Assembly (NCBI RefSeq): GCF_900186985.1
Contig: NZ_LT906447.1
Location: 1,860,001-1,924,000 of the forward strand
Direction: 5' to 3'
DNA: 64,000 nucleotides
Origin: Staphylococcus piscifermentans
Lineage (GTDB): Bacteria > Bacillota > Bacilli > Staphylococcales > Staphylococcaceae
Position numbers and translations under genes: made by a program. Every line of letters begins with the position of its first letter. Within the stretch, counting starts at the first letter, position 1. Positions 1-10,902 of this stretch are shown here, piece by piece. The notes under the pieces were generated by a model that was not told the origin of the DNA, ran no database searches, and worked only from the letters and a program-made list of their open reading frames with translations.

Positions 1-1120
<1,120 letters not shown>

Positions 1121-1174
1121 TTACAATACGTTTCTTACGTTGTGAACTATAAACACAAGATATTCAAGACTTTT

Positions 1175-2095
1175 TTAATTATTTGTACTATTAGCTTTCG
1201 ATTTATCTTTAGAACTATCTTTGGATTGTTGATTAATCTTGTTTAAGGTGTTCTGAAGTTCGTCTTTAGCTTTGTCTTCCATAGCTGTTCCTTCTTGAAG
1301 TTTTTCACTGCTGTCTGAGGATGTCTTTTCTCCATCTTTATAAGGAATAAATGACGCACCCACTGATAAATCAATATAGCCTGATTTTTTCAGGTTGCCA
1401 TCTTCATCTCTTTCCAAAGCTTTAGACATTTCTGGATAATACTTCAATTTATCAGCAATCGTATTAATGTTTCCTAACACTTGAATATTATCTTTCATGT
1501 ACAACTTGATTTGATTGCGGTTATCTTTATCATCTGCATACGTGACTTCTGAAATAGAATTACGTATGTCTGGTTTCATTTCTGAAAGTGCTTGAATAAT
1601 TTGGGCACGTTTCGACTTGGTGAATCCTGAAACGACTGGCGCGTCCTCAGGTACTTGCTGTTTGTCATCTTTTAAAATGTGATCATTGTCTAACACTGGA
1701 TAATAATGATTCTTTTCTTCTATAAGGCCAACCAAATCATACTCGGTGATCTTCACTTCAATATCATTAGGAAACTTTCTAGTGATGTCTACATTTTTTA
1801 CATAGGGATTCTTTTTCAAGGTATTAATGGCTTTACCTTTATTAAAAGAATAGATTTTAGTTTTCTTCTGTAAATTTAAAGCTTTCTTTATTTCGCTTTG
1901 GCTCACATGGTGATTTCCTTTGATGTAGACTTGATCCACTCGGCTGATCGGCGTAAACATGTACAGTACAATGAGAACAATGAGTAATATGAGACCGCCG
2001 AATATACCCAGTTGAATTCGTCGTTGTTTCTGTCGACGTTTGCGACGCTTTTCCTTCAGATATTCTGAATCAATTTTGCGTACTTTATCAGACAT
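1175..2095 (-). CDS. divIB: Cell division protein DivIB/FtsQ
   Basis: Bitopic divisome protein that acts outside the membrane with FtsL and DivIC. It has a short basic cytoplasmic tail (residues 1-28), one membrane helix (about 29-47), a POTRA domain starting at ISRVDQVYIKG (about 50-118) and a beta domain to about 240. The tail is Ser/Lys/Asp-rich and probably disordered. At 306 residues it is much shorter than S. aureus DivIB (about 439, with a long charged cytoplasmic region) and closer to the Bacillus length. It lies 14 bases after murD in the same direction, so it is probably co-transcribed. The ATG start fits the family. Confidence 0.93.
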   Translation of the reverse strand: MSDKVRKIDSEYLKEKRRKRRQKQRRIQLGIFGGLILLIVLIVLYMFTPISRVDQVYIKGNHHVSQSEIKKALNLQKKTKIYSFNKGKAINTLKKNPYVKNVDITRKFPNDIEVKITEYDLVGLIEEKNHYYPVLDNDHILKDDKQQVPEDAPVVSGFTKSKRAQIIQALSEMKPDIRNSISEVTYADDKDNRNQIKLYMKDNIQVLGNINTIADKLKYYPEMSKALERDEDGNLKKSGYIDLSVGASFIPYKDGEKTSSDSSEKLQEGTAMEDKAKDELQNTLNKINQQSKDSSKDKSKANSTNN

Positions 2096-2109
2096 GCATT
2101 TTCACACCC

Positions 2110-3459
2110 TTACTTCGACGGAAGATGTGAGCGGAAACTTTCAATAAAGATGTCACCGCGCTCTTCAAAGGTATTGTATTGATCCCAACTGGCACAAGCA
2201 GGTGAAAGTAATACCACGTCATTCGGTTCAATCACATCTTGTACTTTATTCACTGCATCTTTCACATCAGTTGCACGGATAACATATTTGCCTTGGCTTT
2301 CTCCTAATTTAGTCAATTTATCTTGAGTTTCACCAAAGGTAATCATCACACGGACGTTTTTCATATAAGGGATGAGCTCATCAAAGCCGTTTCCTCTATC
2401 TAAGCCGCCGCAAAGCCAAATAATGGGTTGATTAAAGGAATTTAAAGCAAATTGTGTTGCCAACGTATTCGTTGCTTTAGAGTCGTTGTAATATTTATTG
2501 GTTTTATTTGAACCTATATATTGCAAGCGGTGTTTAATTCCTGAAAAAGAAGTCAAGGTTGCAATAACCGCATCAATAGATACGCCGCCTAACACTGCTG
2601 CCAATACTGCTGCTAAGATATTTTCTAGATTATGTTCACCTGGCAAGACAATATCGTCTTTGTGAATCAGTCTGAGTCCGTTCAACATAATATAACCGTC
2701 TTTAACATAAATACCGTCTACTTCTTGAGTAGTTGAGAAGTAATAAACTTTCGCTTTCAAAGTATCTGTTTCAATAAGATGACGTTGATTATAATTGCAG
2801 ATTAGAAAATCATCTGCCGTTTGGTTCTTATAAATGCGACGTTTCGCATTGCGATAATCTTCTAATGTGCCATGATAATCTAAATGCGCTGAGTAGATAT
2901 TAGTGATAATAGCGATATGCGGACGATATTGTTCAATTCCTAATAATTGGAAAGAAGACAATTCTGTAATTAAATAATCATCTGGTTTCGCCTCTTGTGC
3001 TACTTTCGATGCCACAAAACCGATATTCCCTGATAGTAATCCTGTTTGACGACTCTTATCGAACATATCACCGATAAGCGATGTTACTGTAGTCTTGCCG
3101 TTAGTACCTGTCACCGCAATAATAGGCGCTTCAGAAATTAAATAACTTAATTCTACTTCTGTTAAAATTTTCAATCCGCGTTTTTCAGCCTCACTGATGA
3201 GCGGTACTGAATATGGAATACCTGGATTCTTAACAATAATCGGATTGCTGTCCAATAATGAAAGCGGATGGTGGCCGCCGATTACTTTCAATCCCATTTT
3301 TTCTAAGTCTTTGGCATGCGGGTCTTTAGAAAGATCGCCGCCATCATTAACAGTTACGTTTGCTCCGAGACGATGTAATAACTTAGCTGCTTCGTAGCCG
3401 CTCTTTGCTAATCCTACTACTAAAACATTTTTTCCTTCTAAACCTTTGTATTTAAGCAT
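2110..3459 (-). CDS. murD: UDP-N-acetylmuramoyl-L-alanine:D-glutamate ligase
   Basis: Cytoplasmic Mur ligase that adds D-glutamate to UDP-MurNAc-L-Ala in peptidoglycan precursor synthesis. An N-terminal Rossmann-like UDP-binding domain (about 1-100) is followed by the ATP-binding P-loop GTNGKTT (118-124), the central ligase domain with SAHLDYHGT, and a C-terminal domain with the [10 protein letters not shown] motif. The 449 residues match the family length. The ATG is preceded by GGAGTG, which lies inside the last codons of mraY; only three bases separate the two genes, which suggests translational coupling. Confidence 0.97.
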   Translation of the reverse strand: MLKYKGLEGKNVLVVGLAKSGYEAAKLLHRLGANVTVNDGGDLSKDPHAKDLEKMGLKVIGGHHPLSLLDSNPIIVKNPGIPYSVPLISEAEKRGLKILTEVELSYLISEAPIIAVTGTNGKTTVTSLIGDMFDKSRQTGLLSGNIGFVASKVAQEAKPDDYLITELSSFQLLGIEQYRPHIAIITNIYSAHLDYHGTLEDYRNAKRRIYKNQTADDFLICNYNQRHLIETDTLKAKVYYFSTTQEVDGIYVKDGYIMLNGLRLIHKDDIVLPGEHNLENILAAVLAAVLGGVSIDAVIATLTSFSGIKHRLQYIGSNKTNKYYNDSKATNTLATQFALNSFNQPIIWLCGGLDRGNGFDELIPYMKNVRVMITFGETQDKLTKLGESQGKYVIRATDVKDAVNKVQDVIEPNDVVLLSPACASWDQYNTFEERGDIFIESFRSHLPSK

Positions 3460-3462
3460 TTA

Positions 3463-4428
3463 TTAATGCACTCCAATCCATAAACCTATCAATCCTGTAA
3501 TTAAACCTACAATCCAGAACACACTTACTACTTTCCATTCATTCCAACCGCTTAATTCAAAGTGGTGATGCAATGGGCTCATTTTGAAAATTCTTTTGCC
3601 AGTCAACTTAAACGAAGCGACTTGCAAGATTACTGACAATGTTTCTGCTACAAAAACAAATCCGATGAAGATTAAAGAAACTTCAGCATTCAACATGATT
3701 GAAACTGTAGCAATAATACCGCCAAGTGCTAAACTTCCTGTATCTCCCATAAATACTTTAGCTGGGTTGACATTGTAGAAAAGGAAGCCGAGCAGAGCAA
3801 ATACCATAATGATACAGAAAGTACCTATTGCATTGTTGCCTAGCATGAAACTCATGATGGCGTACATTGCAAACGCAATAATAGATAATCCTGTAGCCAA
3901 ACCGTCTAAACCATCTGTTAAGTTCACTGCGTTAGAAAAGCCTACTTGCCAAAATACAATGAAAATCACATACACAAATGATAATGGAATATTCACATTA
4001 GTGAACGGCACATGGATTCCTGTAGCAAAATGAATCATGTTAAAGACATCACTTAAGATAAAGAAGATGACTGCGATTGCAATTTGCGCTAAGAACTTCT
4101 GTTTACTAGTCAAGCCTTGGTTATTCTTCTTCACTACAATAATGTAATCATCTATGAATCCGATCAATCCAAATCCAACAGTGACAAACAACAATAAGAT
4201 AAAGGGATTGGCATTGTCTGAAAAGATAATCGCGATGATTGTCGTAATGATAATACTGATTAAAAATGTCAAACCACCCATTGTCGGTGTTCCAGTTTTC
4301 TTCATGTGACTTTGCGGACCCTCTTCACGGATGCTTTGGCCAAACTTCATTCGTTTCAATGTTGGAATGAGTATAGGCACCAATATTAATGTAATTAAGA
4401 AAGCGATAATTGCTAAAACGTAAACCAT
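3463..4428 (-). CDS. mraY: Phospho-N-acetylmuramoyl-pentapeptide transferase
   Basis: Polytopic membrane enzyme that transfers phospho-MurNAc-pentapeptide to undecaprenyl phosphate to make lipid I. About ten hydrophobic segments are seen. Catalytic landmarks are the Asp pair in GFIDDYI (about 93-94), NLTDGLDGLATG, VFMGDTGSLALGG and the C-terminal HHHFE motif. The 321 residues are the staphylococcal length. It lies 129 bases downstream of pbp1, a gap that holds an imperfect hairpin, and abuts murD. An ATAAATATGG context with GAGGAGATAAAT supports the ATG. Confidence 0.97.
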   Translation of the reverse strand: MVYVLAIIAFLITLILVPILIPTLKRMKFGQSIREEGPQSHMKKTGTPTMGGLTFLISIIITTIIAIIFSDNANPFILLLFVTVGFGLIGFIDDYIIVVKKNNQGLTSKQKFLAQIAIAVIFFILSDVFNMIHFATGIHVPFTNVNIPLSFVYVIFIVFWQVGFSNAVNLTDGLDGLATGLSIIAFAMYAIMSFMLGNNAIGTFCIIMVFALLGFLFYNVNPAKVFMGDTGSLALGGIIATVSIMLNAEVSLIFIGFVFVAETLSVILQVASFKLTGKRIFKMSPLHHHFELSGWNEWKVVSVFWIVGLITGLIGLWIGVH

Positions 4429-4481
4429 ATTTATCTCCTCATTTATTCTTATTCTATTTCTTATGTATAGTAGGCAAAGGG

Positions 4482-4522
4482 ATGGGACGGCAAAAATTAC
4501 ATTCGCTATTTTTTTGTCCCAT
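4482..4522. other. Imperfect inverted repeat between mraY and pbp1
   Basis: Arms ATGGGAC and GTCCCAT flank an A-rich/T-rich interior. There is no clean T-run on the minus strand after the hairpin, so it may be an RNA processing or attenuation element, or a remnant of the GGGAC-type dispersed repeats seen elsewhere in the window. Confidence 0.35.
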
Positions 4523-4557
4523 TTCTAATTTATTCCCTTCGCCTTATTAATTAATTG

Positions 4558-6714
4558 TTAGCTGGCATCTGGTGCAGAAAGTTCAATTGTAATTTCTTTC
4601 TTGCCTTGCAGCGATTCATTTGGACTGACAGATTGTTTGGAAACAAATCCGCTTCCTTTCATTTTAACATTAATTCCAGTCAATGATTCAAAAGCAATCA
4701 CATCATCTTTACTCCAATTTTTCATATCAGGCATTGTCATATCACCATCTGTTTTCAACAATACTTTACTATGAGGAATAATTTTTTCAGTAGTGCTTGG
4801 TGCTTGCTGTGTCACTTTATCACCTTGTCCGATGACCACTGGTTTTAAGTTTTTAGATTTTAAAGTATCTTCAGCTTTTTGAACTGTTTCATTAGATACA
4901 TCAGGAATTTTACTGAACGTATCTTTAGATGAAGTTTCGCTGTTCTTGCCGACATTCAGATATTTCAAGGTATTTTCCATAATTGGATTAAACGCCTTGC
5001 TGGCACCCATTTCATAAGCTTCTTGTTTATTTTTCTGTGCCAAACTCATACCTGCATAGACGATAACTTTAGGGTTCTTACTTGGCGCATGTCCAATAAA
5101 GCTTACAAAATAAGGGAAAGGTCCGTCAACATAGCCGCCGTTATCTGGATCGGCAACCTGTGCTGTACCGGTTTTACCGCCTATTCTATATCCATGAATA
5201 CGATAGTTCATTGCATGACTTTGTTTACTATTGACTACTAAATCCAACTGTTTATTTACCTTTTCAGCTGTAGCTGCAGTAATAGGTTTTCCTGCAATTT
5301 CTCTTTTACCTTTATATAATGATTTATCTTTGACCGGATTATCAATACTGTTGACATACCAAGGTTTCACCATATTACCTTTGTTGAAAATTGCTGATTG
5401 CGCTTGCAACATTTGAGCTGGTGTTACTGTTGTGGATTGACCGAACGCTGAAGTTTTTTGTTGCAGTTCGTTATCCCAAGCGATACCACCTGGCGCTTCT
5501 CCGTCAAATAAACCGCCTGTTTTCTTACCGAAACCGAATTTTTCATACCAGGATTTCATTTTGTCTGCACCGACTAAATCTTGCAGATGCATCATCAAGG
5601 TATTAGAAGAGTAAGTAAATCCTAAACTCATTGGAATTTTACCCCAACCTGTTCTATTCCAGTCGGAAATTTTCGAACCCATAATGTCTTTGTGACCAGA
5701 CATGTATTTTTCGTCAGGTTTGAATTTCCCTTCTTGAATCGCTGCTGCTAAACCGTACGTTTTGAATGTAGAACCTGGTTCATAAGTATTTTGATATAAA
5801 TCATTCGCCCAAGTTTTACCGAAATCTTTACCTGTTTCAGGGTTGAAGGTTGGTCTTTGACTGAATGCTAAAATTTCACCCGTATGCGCATCCATAACTA
5901 CCGCAAATGCATCTTTAGGTTCAAAGTGCTTGTCCAGGTCATTTAATGCTTCTTCTACAAATACTTGAATATTCGAATCCAAGGTCAAGTGTACATCATC
6001 GCCACGTTGCGGGGCTACCTCGTTTTTAGAATTCGGAGCGATATATCCCCATATATCATGAATATAGGATAATGCCCCTTTCTTACCTGCGAGATAACTG
6101 TCAAATATCTTTTCAACGCCCATCGCGCCTTTTAACTCTCCTGTGTCCGGATTCTTTTGTGCCATACCGATTAAATGAGAGGCAAAAACGCCATTAGGAT
6201 AAAATCGTTCTGTTTCAGGGTATAACATAATACCTGGTAATTTCATTTTTTCTATCTTATCTTTTTCTTGGTAAGTCAAATCACTGCCTTTTCGGCCGAA
6301 CTCAACTTGGAACGCTTTTTTATTATCAAGCATTTTCTCTATTTCTTTAGGCTTCATATCAATCACGGTAGCTAACTTCTCTGCTGTTTTCTTCTTATCG
6401 ACAACATGACGCGGTTTTTCTGAACCTTCGTCAGCTTTTTTGCTGACTACGGCAGTTAATTTAAATCTTTCTACATCTTCCGCAAGGACTTTCCCATTTC
6501 TATCATAGATTTTCCCTCGCTCGGGTTGTTCTTGTTGTTGTACGAGATATTTCTGATTGGCTTTCATAATTAAGTCTTGGCCGGAGGAATGTCCGGTTAA
6601 CATGACATAACTATATCTTAAAACCAATAGAAAAAAGAGCAGTCCGAACAAAATGATGAGGAGGACTGCCCCTATTTTATTTTTTTTAATTTTAATTTTT
6701 CGCTTCGGCATCAT
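4558..6714 (-). CDS. pbp1: Penicillin-binding protein 1 (class B, PASTA)
   Basis: Septal transpeptidase that crosslinks peptidoglycan with FtsW. It has a membrane anchor at about 14-36, an N-terminal pedestal domain with the RGKIYDRNG motif (66-74) and a transpeptidase domain with the triad STFK (315-318), SSN (369-371) and KTG (514-516). Two PASTA repeats follow from about residue 595 to the end. The 718 residues match staphylococcal PBP1. The reading frame overlaps the end of ftsL by 23 bases in another frame, and an AAAGGTAG ribosome site lies inside ftsL, so translation is probably coupled. Confidence 0.96.
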   Translation of the reverse strand: MMPKRKIKIKKNKIGAVLLIILFGLLFFLLVLRYSYVMLTGHSSGQDLIMKANQKYLVQQQEQPERGKIYDRNGKVLAEDVERFKLTAVVSKKADEGSEKPRHVVDKKKTAEKLATVIDMKPKEIEKMLDNKKAFQVEFGRKGSDLTYQEKDKIEKMKLPGIMLYPETERFYPNGVFASHLIGMAQKNPDTGELKGAMGVEKIFDSYLAGKKGALSYIHDIWGYIAPNSKNEVAPQRGDDVHLTLDSNIQVFVEEALNDLDKHFEPKDAFAVVMDAHTGEILAFSQRPTFNPETGKDFGKTWANDLYQNTYEPGSTFKTYGLAAAIQEGKFKPDEKYMSGHKDIMGSKISDWNRTGWGKIPMSLGFTYSSNTLMMHLQDLVGADKMKSWYEKFGFGKKTGGLFDGEAPGGIAWDNELQQKTSAFGQSTTVTPAQMLQAQSAIFNKGNMVKPWYVNSIDNPVKDKSLYKGKREIAGKPITAATAEKVNKQLDLVVNSKQSHAMNYRIHGYRIGGKTGTAQVADPDNGGYVDGPFPYFVSFIGHAPSKNPKVIVYAGMSLAQKNKQEAYEMGASKAFNPIMENTLKYLNVGKNSETSSKDTFSKIPDVSNETVQKAEDTLKSKNLKPVVIGQGDKVTQQAPSTTEKIIPHSKVLLKTDGDMTMPDMKNWSKDDVIAFESLTGINVKMKGSGFVSKQSVSPNESLQGKKEITIELSAPDAS

Positions 6715-7096
6715 TACGCACTACCTTTACATTATCGTTCTTTAAGCTCATGCCTTGTTTTTGAGCTTTTTCGTAAATGCGTTCATAAGAAGAGTTCTTT
6801 TTGATTTCAGACTTCAATGCACTATTTTGGCTGGATTGTGTTTCGATTTTTTGGTCTAAATCAGCAATCTTACCTTTAGTATCATAAGCGTCCATTTTTA
6901 AAGATAGGATATAAATACTTACCATTGCAATGACAGCGATTAAAGATATGTATAGTACTTTTTCAAACTTTGTCAGTTGCACAACAACTTTACGCTTCAC
7001 TTTACGGGCTGGTGAAGACGAAGGTTTTACTTCTGGGGTCTGTCTAGCGGGTTCATAACTTTCGTTGTAAGGTTCATAAATCTTTTCTACAGCCAT
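6692..7096 (-). CDS. ftsL: Cell division protein FtsL
   Basis: Small bitopic divisome protein that partners DivIB and DivIC. There is a cytoplasmic, Pro-rich and basic tail of about 45 residues, one membrane helix (about 47-65) and an extracellular heptad-like segment (about 71-115) expected to form a coiled coil. The 134 residues are typical of staphylococci. It lies 19 bases after rsmH and overlaps pbp1, the standard order mraZ-rsmH-ftsL-pbp. The sequence itself is weakly conserved, so identity rests mainly on topology and position. Confidence 0.92.
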   Translation of the reverse strand: MAVEKIYEPYNESYEPARQTPEVKPSSSPARKVKRKVVVQLTKFEKVLYISLIAVIAMVSIYILSLKMDAYDTKGKIADLDQKIETQSSQNSALKSEIKKNSSYERIYEKAQKQGMSLKNDNVKVVRNDAEAKN

Positions 7097-7115
7097 AGCA
7101 GTTTGTCACTCCCTG

Positions 7116-8057
7116 TTATTTCAAAATTTCGGCGACACGCAATTTGGCACTGCGCGCTCGGTTATTTTCTGCTAAGTCTTCTTCGGTTGCGGTAATCGGT
7201 TTTCGGTTAACACGTTTCAATTTCGGCGTATATTCTTCTGGAATAATAGGTAAGCCACGGGGAACTTCTGGGCCTTTCTCATACTCTTGGAAAATTTGTT
7301 TGCACAAACGATCTTCTAAAGAATGGAAAGTAATAACAGAAATGCGTCCGTGTACTTTAACTCTTTCGATTGCTTGTTCTAATGAATCTTCAAATGCTTT
7401 CAATTCATCATTAACCGCGATTCGGATGGCTTGGAAAACACGTTTGGCCGGATGTCCGCCCTTACGTCTCGCTTTCGCAGGGATACCTTCCTTAATCACG
7501 TCGACAAGCTGTAAAGTGGTTTCAATTGGTTCGTTTTCTCTTGTTTTTTCAATTCTTCGGGCGATTTGTTTGGAAAATTTCTCTTCGCCGTAGCGATAAA
7601 AGATTCTCACCAAATCTTCGTAGGGCCAATCATTTACCACCTCGTAAGCTGATAAATCTTGGGTTTGGTCCATACGCATATCTAAACGCGCATCTTGATG
7701 GTAGCTAAATCCTCGTTCCGGTACGTCTAATTGCGGGCTGGAAACGCCCAAGTCATAGTAAATACCGTCTACTTTGTCAATGTCCAAGTCGTCTAGGATT
7801 TGATTGATTTGTCTGAAATTACTGTGTACAAACGTGACTTGATCTAAGTGGTCCTTCAAGACCGTCTTAGCATTTTCAATTGCCGTTAAATCTTGGTCAA
7901 TTGCAATCAAATGTCCATTTTTATCAAGTTGATTTAATAAATAAAGGGCATGTCCTGCACCACCCAGCGTACAATCAACATATACACCATCTTTTTTCAC
8001 ATTGAGCTCATCAATGGTTTCTTTTAACATGACGCTTACGTGATGAAACACTTTCAT
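7116..8057 (-). CDS. rsmH: 16S rRNA (cytosine(1402)-N4)-methyltransferase RsmH
   Basis: SAM-dependent enzyme that N4-methylates C1402 of 16S rRNA in the ribosomal P site. The N-terminus [14 protein letters not shown] leads into the SAM-binding motif [11 protein letters not shown] (about 28-38); [15 protein letters not shown] and [17 protein letters not shown] are hallmark family motifs. The 313 residues are full length. It lies eight bases after mraZ in the dcw operon; AAATGGAGGAATG upstream supports the ATG. Confidence 0.96.
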   Translation of the reverse strand: MKVFHHVSVMLKETIDELNVKKDGVYVDCTLGGAGHALYLLNQLDKNGHLIAIDQDLTAIENAKTVLKDHLDQVTFVHSNFRQINQILDDLDIDKVDGIYYDLGVSSPQLDVPERGFSYHQDARLDMRMDQTQDLSAYEVVNDWPYEDLVRIFYRYGEEKFSKQIARRIEKTRENEPIETTLQLVDVIKEGIPAKARRKGGHPAKRVFQAIRIAVNDELKAFEDSLEQAIERVKVHGRISVITFHSLEDRLCKQIFQEYEKGPEVPRGLPIIPEEYTPKLKRVNRKPITATEEDLAENNRARSAKLRVAEILK

Positions 8058-8065
8058 TCCTCCAT

Positions 8066-8506
8066 TTAAAAATCAAAATCTATCAAATCTTCAGCGATAT
8101 CTTCGAAATTATCCTCAGATTCATCATAGAAATTATTCCATGTCGCTCTGTCCCAAATTTCGATGCGGTTTGAAACCCCGATCACTGTACATTCTTTAGT
8201 TAAATTTGCGTATTCCCGTAAATTCTTCGGGATATTAATACGCCCTTGCTTATCCAATTCAACTTCAGTAGCACCTGAAAAGAACATGCGCATGAATTTA
8301 CGCGCGTCTCTCTTAGTCATCGGTAATGACTTCATCTTTTCTTCGATAGTCTGCCATTCTTCTAAAGTATAACCGAATAAACACTTATCAAGGCCTCTAG
8401 TGATAATAAAACGTTCATTTAATTCATATCTGAATTTAGATGGTACAATCATGCGGCCTTTTGCGTCTAGTTGGTGTTCGTACTCACCCATGAACATTCT
8501 ACTCAC
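8066..8506 (-). CDS. mraZ: Transcriptional regulator MraZ
   Basis: DNA-binding regulator of the dcw operon, built of two SpoVT-AbrB-like swapped-hairpin domains. Each carries the DxxGR signature: [13 protein letters not shown] in the first half and [13 protein letters not shown] in the second. The 146 residues are slightly longer than the usual 143. It is the first gene of the cluster, with GGTGAGGTGAGT just before the ATG. The tandem 10-bp repeats 20-45 bases upstream fit autoregulation, which is known for MraZ in Escherichia coli and Mycoplasma. Confidence 0.96.
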   Translation of the reverse strand: MSRMFMGEYEHQLDAKGRMIVPSKFRYELNERFIITRGLDKCLFGYTLEEWQTIEEKMKSLPMTKRDARKFMRMFFSGATEVELDKQGRINIPKNLREYANLTKECTVIGVSNRIEIWDRATWNNFYDESEDNFEDIAEDLIDFDF

Positions 8507-8526
8507 CTCACCTTATTTATAATTTA

Positions 8527-8551
8527 CCACAACTCCCCACTATCCTCCACT
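8527..8551 (-). promoter_or_regulatory. Putative MraZ operator: three 10-bp-spaced repeats
   Basis: On the minus strand the core GTGG occurs three times at exactly 10-bp spacing (AGTGG, AGTGG, TGTGG). MraZ is known to bind direct repeats with 10-bp periodicity in front of mraZ in other bacteria. The assignment is inference from position and spacing. Confidence 0.65.
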
Positions 8552-8589
8552 ATTTATATAAACATATCAAAAAAAATTCATTTTTCACG

Positions 8590-8625
8590 AAAAAAAGACC
8601 CGTCTCCCTGACCGGGAAGACGGGC
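8590..8625 (-). terminator. Rho-independent terminator after bshC
   Basis: CCCGTCT and AGACGGG arms with extra pairing inside; a run of T follows on the minus strand. It separates bshC from the dcw operon. Confidence 0.85.
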
Positions 8626-8640
8626 CTAAGCCTTGTTTTT

Positions 8641-10254
8641 CTAAGGTTTTACTATAATTTGATCTAAAGTGTAACGAAGTGGTGGGTAAGTGGAGGGACT
8701 GAACATATCTGTCCCAAATTCATTCATAAATTGCAGTGCATTCCAAATTCTTTCTTGAAGCCCTCCCATTGGGTGGAGAGTCTCGTTTAATTCTCGGAAG
8801 TGTTTCATGCTAATTGCATTCTCACGTTCTATATTAATGAAGTAACGTTTGCGCAAGTAATCATATTGCGATTGATGAATCTGATTGTTCTTTTCTACAA
8901 GATTTTTATTATCCTCGTTATCTTGTACTTCTGCCGCCAACTTCTCATAAGCGGCTTTCTGTCTTGCTTCTAAATCATCTAATTCTTGTAAAAAGCTTTC
9001 TGAAGCGCGTGCTCTGATAAACTTATCCTTTTCTTCCTCAATGCCGTTCTCAATAACTTGTTCAGCATCTAAATGATAACGACGTAATAACTTTTCTATG
9101 CGCTTTGTTACGTAAGTAATTTTCATACGCGGCAAGACAATCGGCATAGTTACATCTAAAGTTTCAAATGCCGCTTTCAACTCAGCCCAATATTTTATTT
9201 CGCTAGGGCCCCCAACAAAGCTAACTGTATTAAAGAGCCATTCTTCCATAATAGGACGTGTGACGACATTATTAGAAAAACGTTCTGGTGCAGTTTCTAC
9301 TATTTCTAATAATTCGTCTAAAGTATAAGTGGTTTGAGATTTGCTCGTATAAAACTTGCCGTCTTCAAAGGTAAGTAGTTGACGCATATCGTCTTCATGG
9401 ATAAACAAATGCACATTCGTATCAGTTTGAATCATCGCCGACAGTCCAGCCTCTACAGTTTCTGCTTGTCTCTTTCTGAAAGCTTGATCTACCGCCTCAT
9501 GTTGTTTCAACATTTCCTTTAAGATAGGTTGTTCTAATCTGCGCAAGGGTTGATATTGTGCATCTAACAGTAAAACACCGTACTCTTTAAATACAAGTTG
9601 CAAGAACGCTTTAAACATTTCTGTCCAAGATGCATAATTCTTAATAATGTGCTGCATCTCTTGACGTAGATGATTAGTATGCATCGTTTCAGGAATTTGT
9701 ACTAAAAAGTCATCTAGCGCTTGCATCATCGCTTCTTTATCAGGCACAAAGCGTGAAACATTACTTTCAGGCGGTGTCATCGTATGATATTTCACTTTAT
9801 GCAATTTAGCCTTTTCAGTATTAAATACATACGTGTGATTCACTTCATCAAAGTCGTGGTCTTCACCTGCAATCCAGAATACAGGCACCACATCTTTAGC
9901 GTAATCCTCGCTTAACTGGCGACTCAGATTTACGATAGATAATATTTTATGAAAAGTATACAGAGGTCCTCCGAACAACCCTGCTTGTTGTCCTCCGATT
10001 ACTACTTTAGCCCCTTGTTTTAATTTATCAATATTTACTTGTTGTGCCTCTGTTATATCTAAATCTGACATGTAATCACTGATTACAGATGCCAGCTCCT
10101 GTTCTCTGCCATTATTCGGCGTATTCAAAGCTTGTTTAAAGCTTTCAGGAGACATCGCATCATATTGATAAAAGCTATTCAACAATGCATCACTTTCCTT
10201 CAACTTTTCCAGAAATTGATCATGCTCATTGATATTTGCGGTTAAACAATCCAT
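8641..10254 (-). CDS. bshC: Bacillithiol biosynthesis cysteine-adding enzyme
   Basis: Last enzyme of bacillithiol synthesis, which adds cysteine to glucosaminyl-malate to make the main low-molecular-weight thiol of staphylococci. Family motifs are GGQQAGLFGGPLYTFHK (from about 87) and WIAGEDHDFDE (127-137). A long helical, Glu/Lys-rich segment at about 410-480 is probably the family coiled coil. The 537 residues are full length. AAGGAGAAAAGTGT precedes the ATG. It is a single-gene unit with its own promoter and terminator, upstream of mraZ as in S. aureus (yllA position). Confidence 0.96.
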   Translation of the reverse strand: MDCLTANINEHDQFLEKLKESDALLNSFYQYDAMSPESFKQALNTPNNGREQELASVISDYMSDLDITEAQQVNIDKLKQGAKVVIGGQQAGLFGGPLYTFHKILSIVNLSRQLSEDYAKDVVPVFWIAGEDHDFDEVNHTYVFNTEKAKLHKVKYHTMTPPESNVSRFVPDKEAMMQALDDFLVQIPETMHTNHLRQEMQHIIKNYASWTEMFKAFLQLVFKEYGVLLLDAQYQPLRRLEQPILKEMLKQHEAVDQAFRKRQAETVEAGLSAMIQTDTNVHLFIHEDDMRQLLTFEDGKFYTSKSQTTYTLDELLEIVETAPERFSNNVVTRPIMEEWLFNTVSFVGGPSEIKYWAELKAAFETLDVTMPIVLPRMKITYVTKRIEKLLRRYHLDAEQVIENGIEEEKDKFIRARASESFLQELDDLEARQKAAYEKLAAEVQDNEDNKNLVEKNNQIHQSQYDYLRKRYFINIERENAISMKHFRELNETLHPMGGLQERIWNALQFMNEFGTDMFSPSTYPPLRYTLDQIIVKP

Positions 10255-10292
10255 ACACTTTTCTCCTTAACTACTGTGTTTTCTCAACAATT

Positions 10293-10321
10293 AGTATAAT
10301 GTTTATAGTGGCAGAACACAA
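10293..10321 (-). promoter_or_regulatory. Sigma-A promoter of bshC
   Basis: On the minus strand TTGTGT and TATACT are separated by 17 bases, and the -10 lies about 40 bases upstream of the bshC start codon. Confidence 0.6.
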
Positions 10322-10401
10322 TTTAACGGCTTATCGTTTTCAATGCATATCCGCAATATTTATTATACAATTAATATAACTAAGTGAAGGGGGAAATGAG
10401 A

Positions 10402-10851
10402 ATGGGCAACGTCAAACATTTAGATATCAATTATAAAACCGACGAGTTATTTGCAGATTTCAGAGAAACCAGCAACCCGAACCTCGCAATGATTGATGAG
10501 CTTGCAGGGGAAATGATAGATGCAAGTTCTGATTCACCTTTCTATGGTATTTTTATTGGTGAAAAAATTGGAGCGAGAATGGCACTTTATGAAAATGGCG
10601 AAGTCGAAGAAAAGCACTTCCCAGACTATGATAAGTATTTGATTTTATGGAAATTAGAAGTATTACCAAGTTACCAATCAAGAGGATTAGGAACTGAACT
10701 TGTGGATTACGCAAAATCAGCACAACTGCCGATTAAAGCACTCGCAAGAAACAAATCACGTGATTTCTTTGTAAAACATGGTTTCAAAGATTTACACTCA
10801 AACAATGATGAGGGCTATGATGTGTTGATTTGGGAACCGCAAAATAATTAA
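10402..10851 (+). CDS. GNAT N-acetyltransferase, YlbP-like
   Basis: Predicted cytoplasmic acetyl-CoA-dependent acetyltransferase; substrate unknown. The acetyl-CoA loop is visible as PSYQSRGLGTELVDYA around residues 92-107, followed by KSRDFFVKHGF, a typical C-terminal GNAT segment. The ATG at 10402 is preferred over an earlier in-frame GTG (10384) because AAGGGGG sits 8-9 bases upstream of it; this gives 149 residues, as in the B. subtilis YlbP family. It is divergent from bshC, as in S. aureus, and ends at a convergent terminator. Confidence 0.88.
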   Translation: MGNVKHLDINYKTDELFADFRETSNPNLAMIDELAGEMIDASSDSPFYGIFIGEKIGARMALYENGEVEEKHFPDYDKYLILWKLEVLPSYQSRGLGTELVDYAKSAQLPIKALARNKSRDFFVKHGFKDLHSNNDEGYDVLIWEPQNN

Positions 10852-10868
10852 AGTGAATATTAAAATGT

Positions 10869-10902
10869 AAAAACGAGCGATCAACACTTCGCTCGTTTTT
10901 TA
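10869..10902. terminator. Bidirectional terminator
   Basis: AACGAGCG and CGCTCGTT arms with A-run before and T-run after, between the convergent acetyltransferase and HAD phosphatase genes. Confidence 0.85.
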
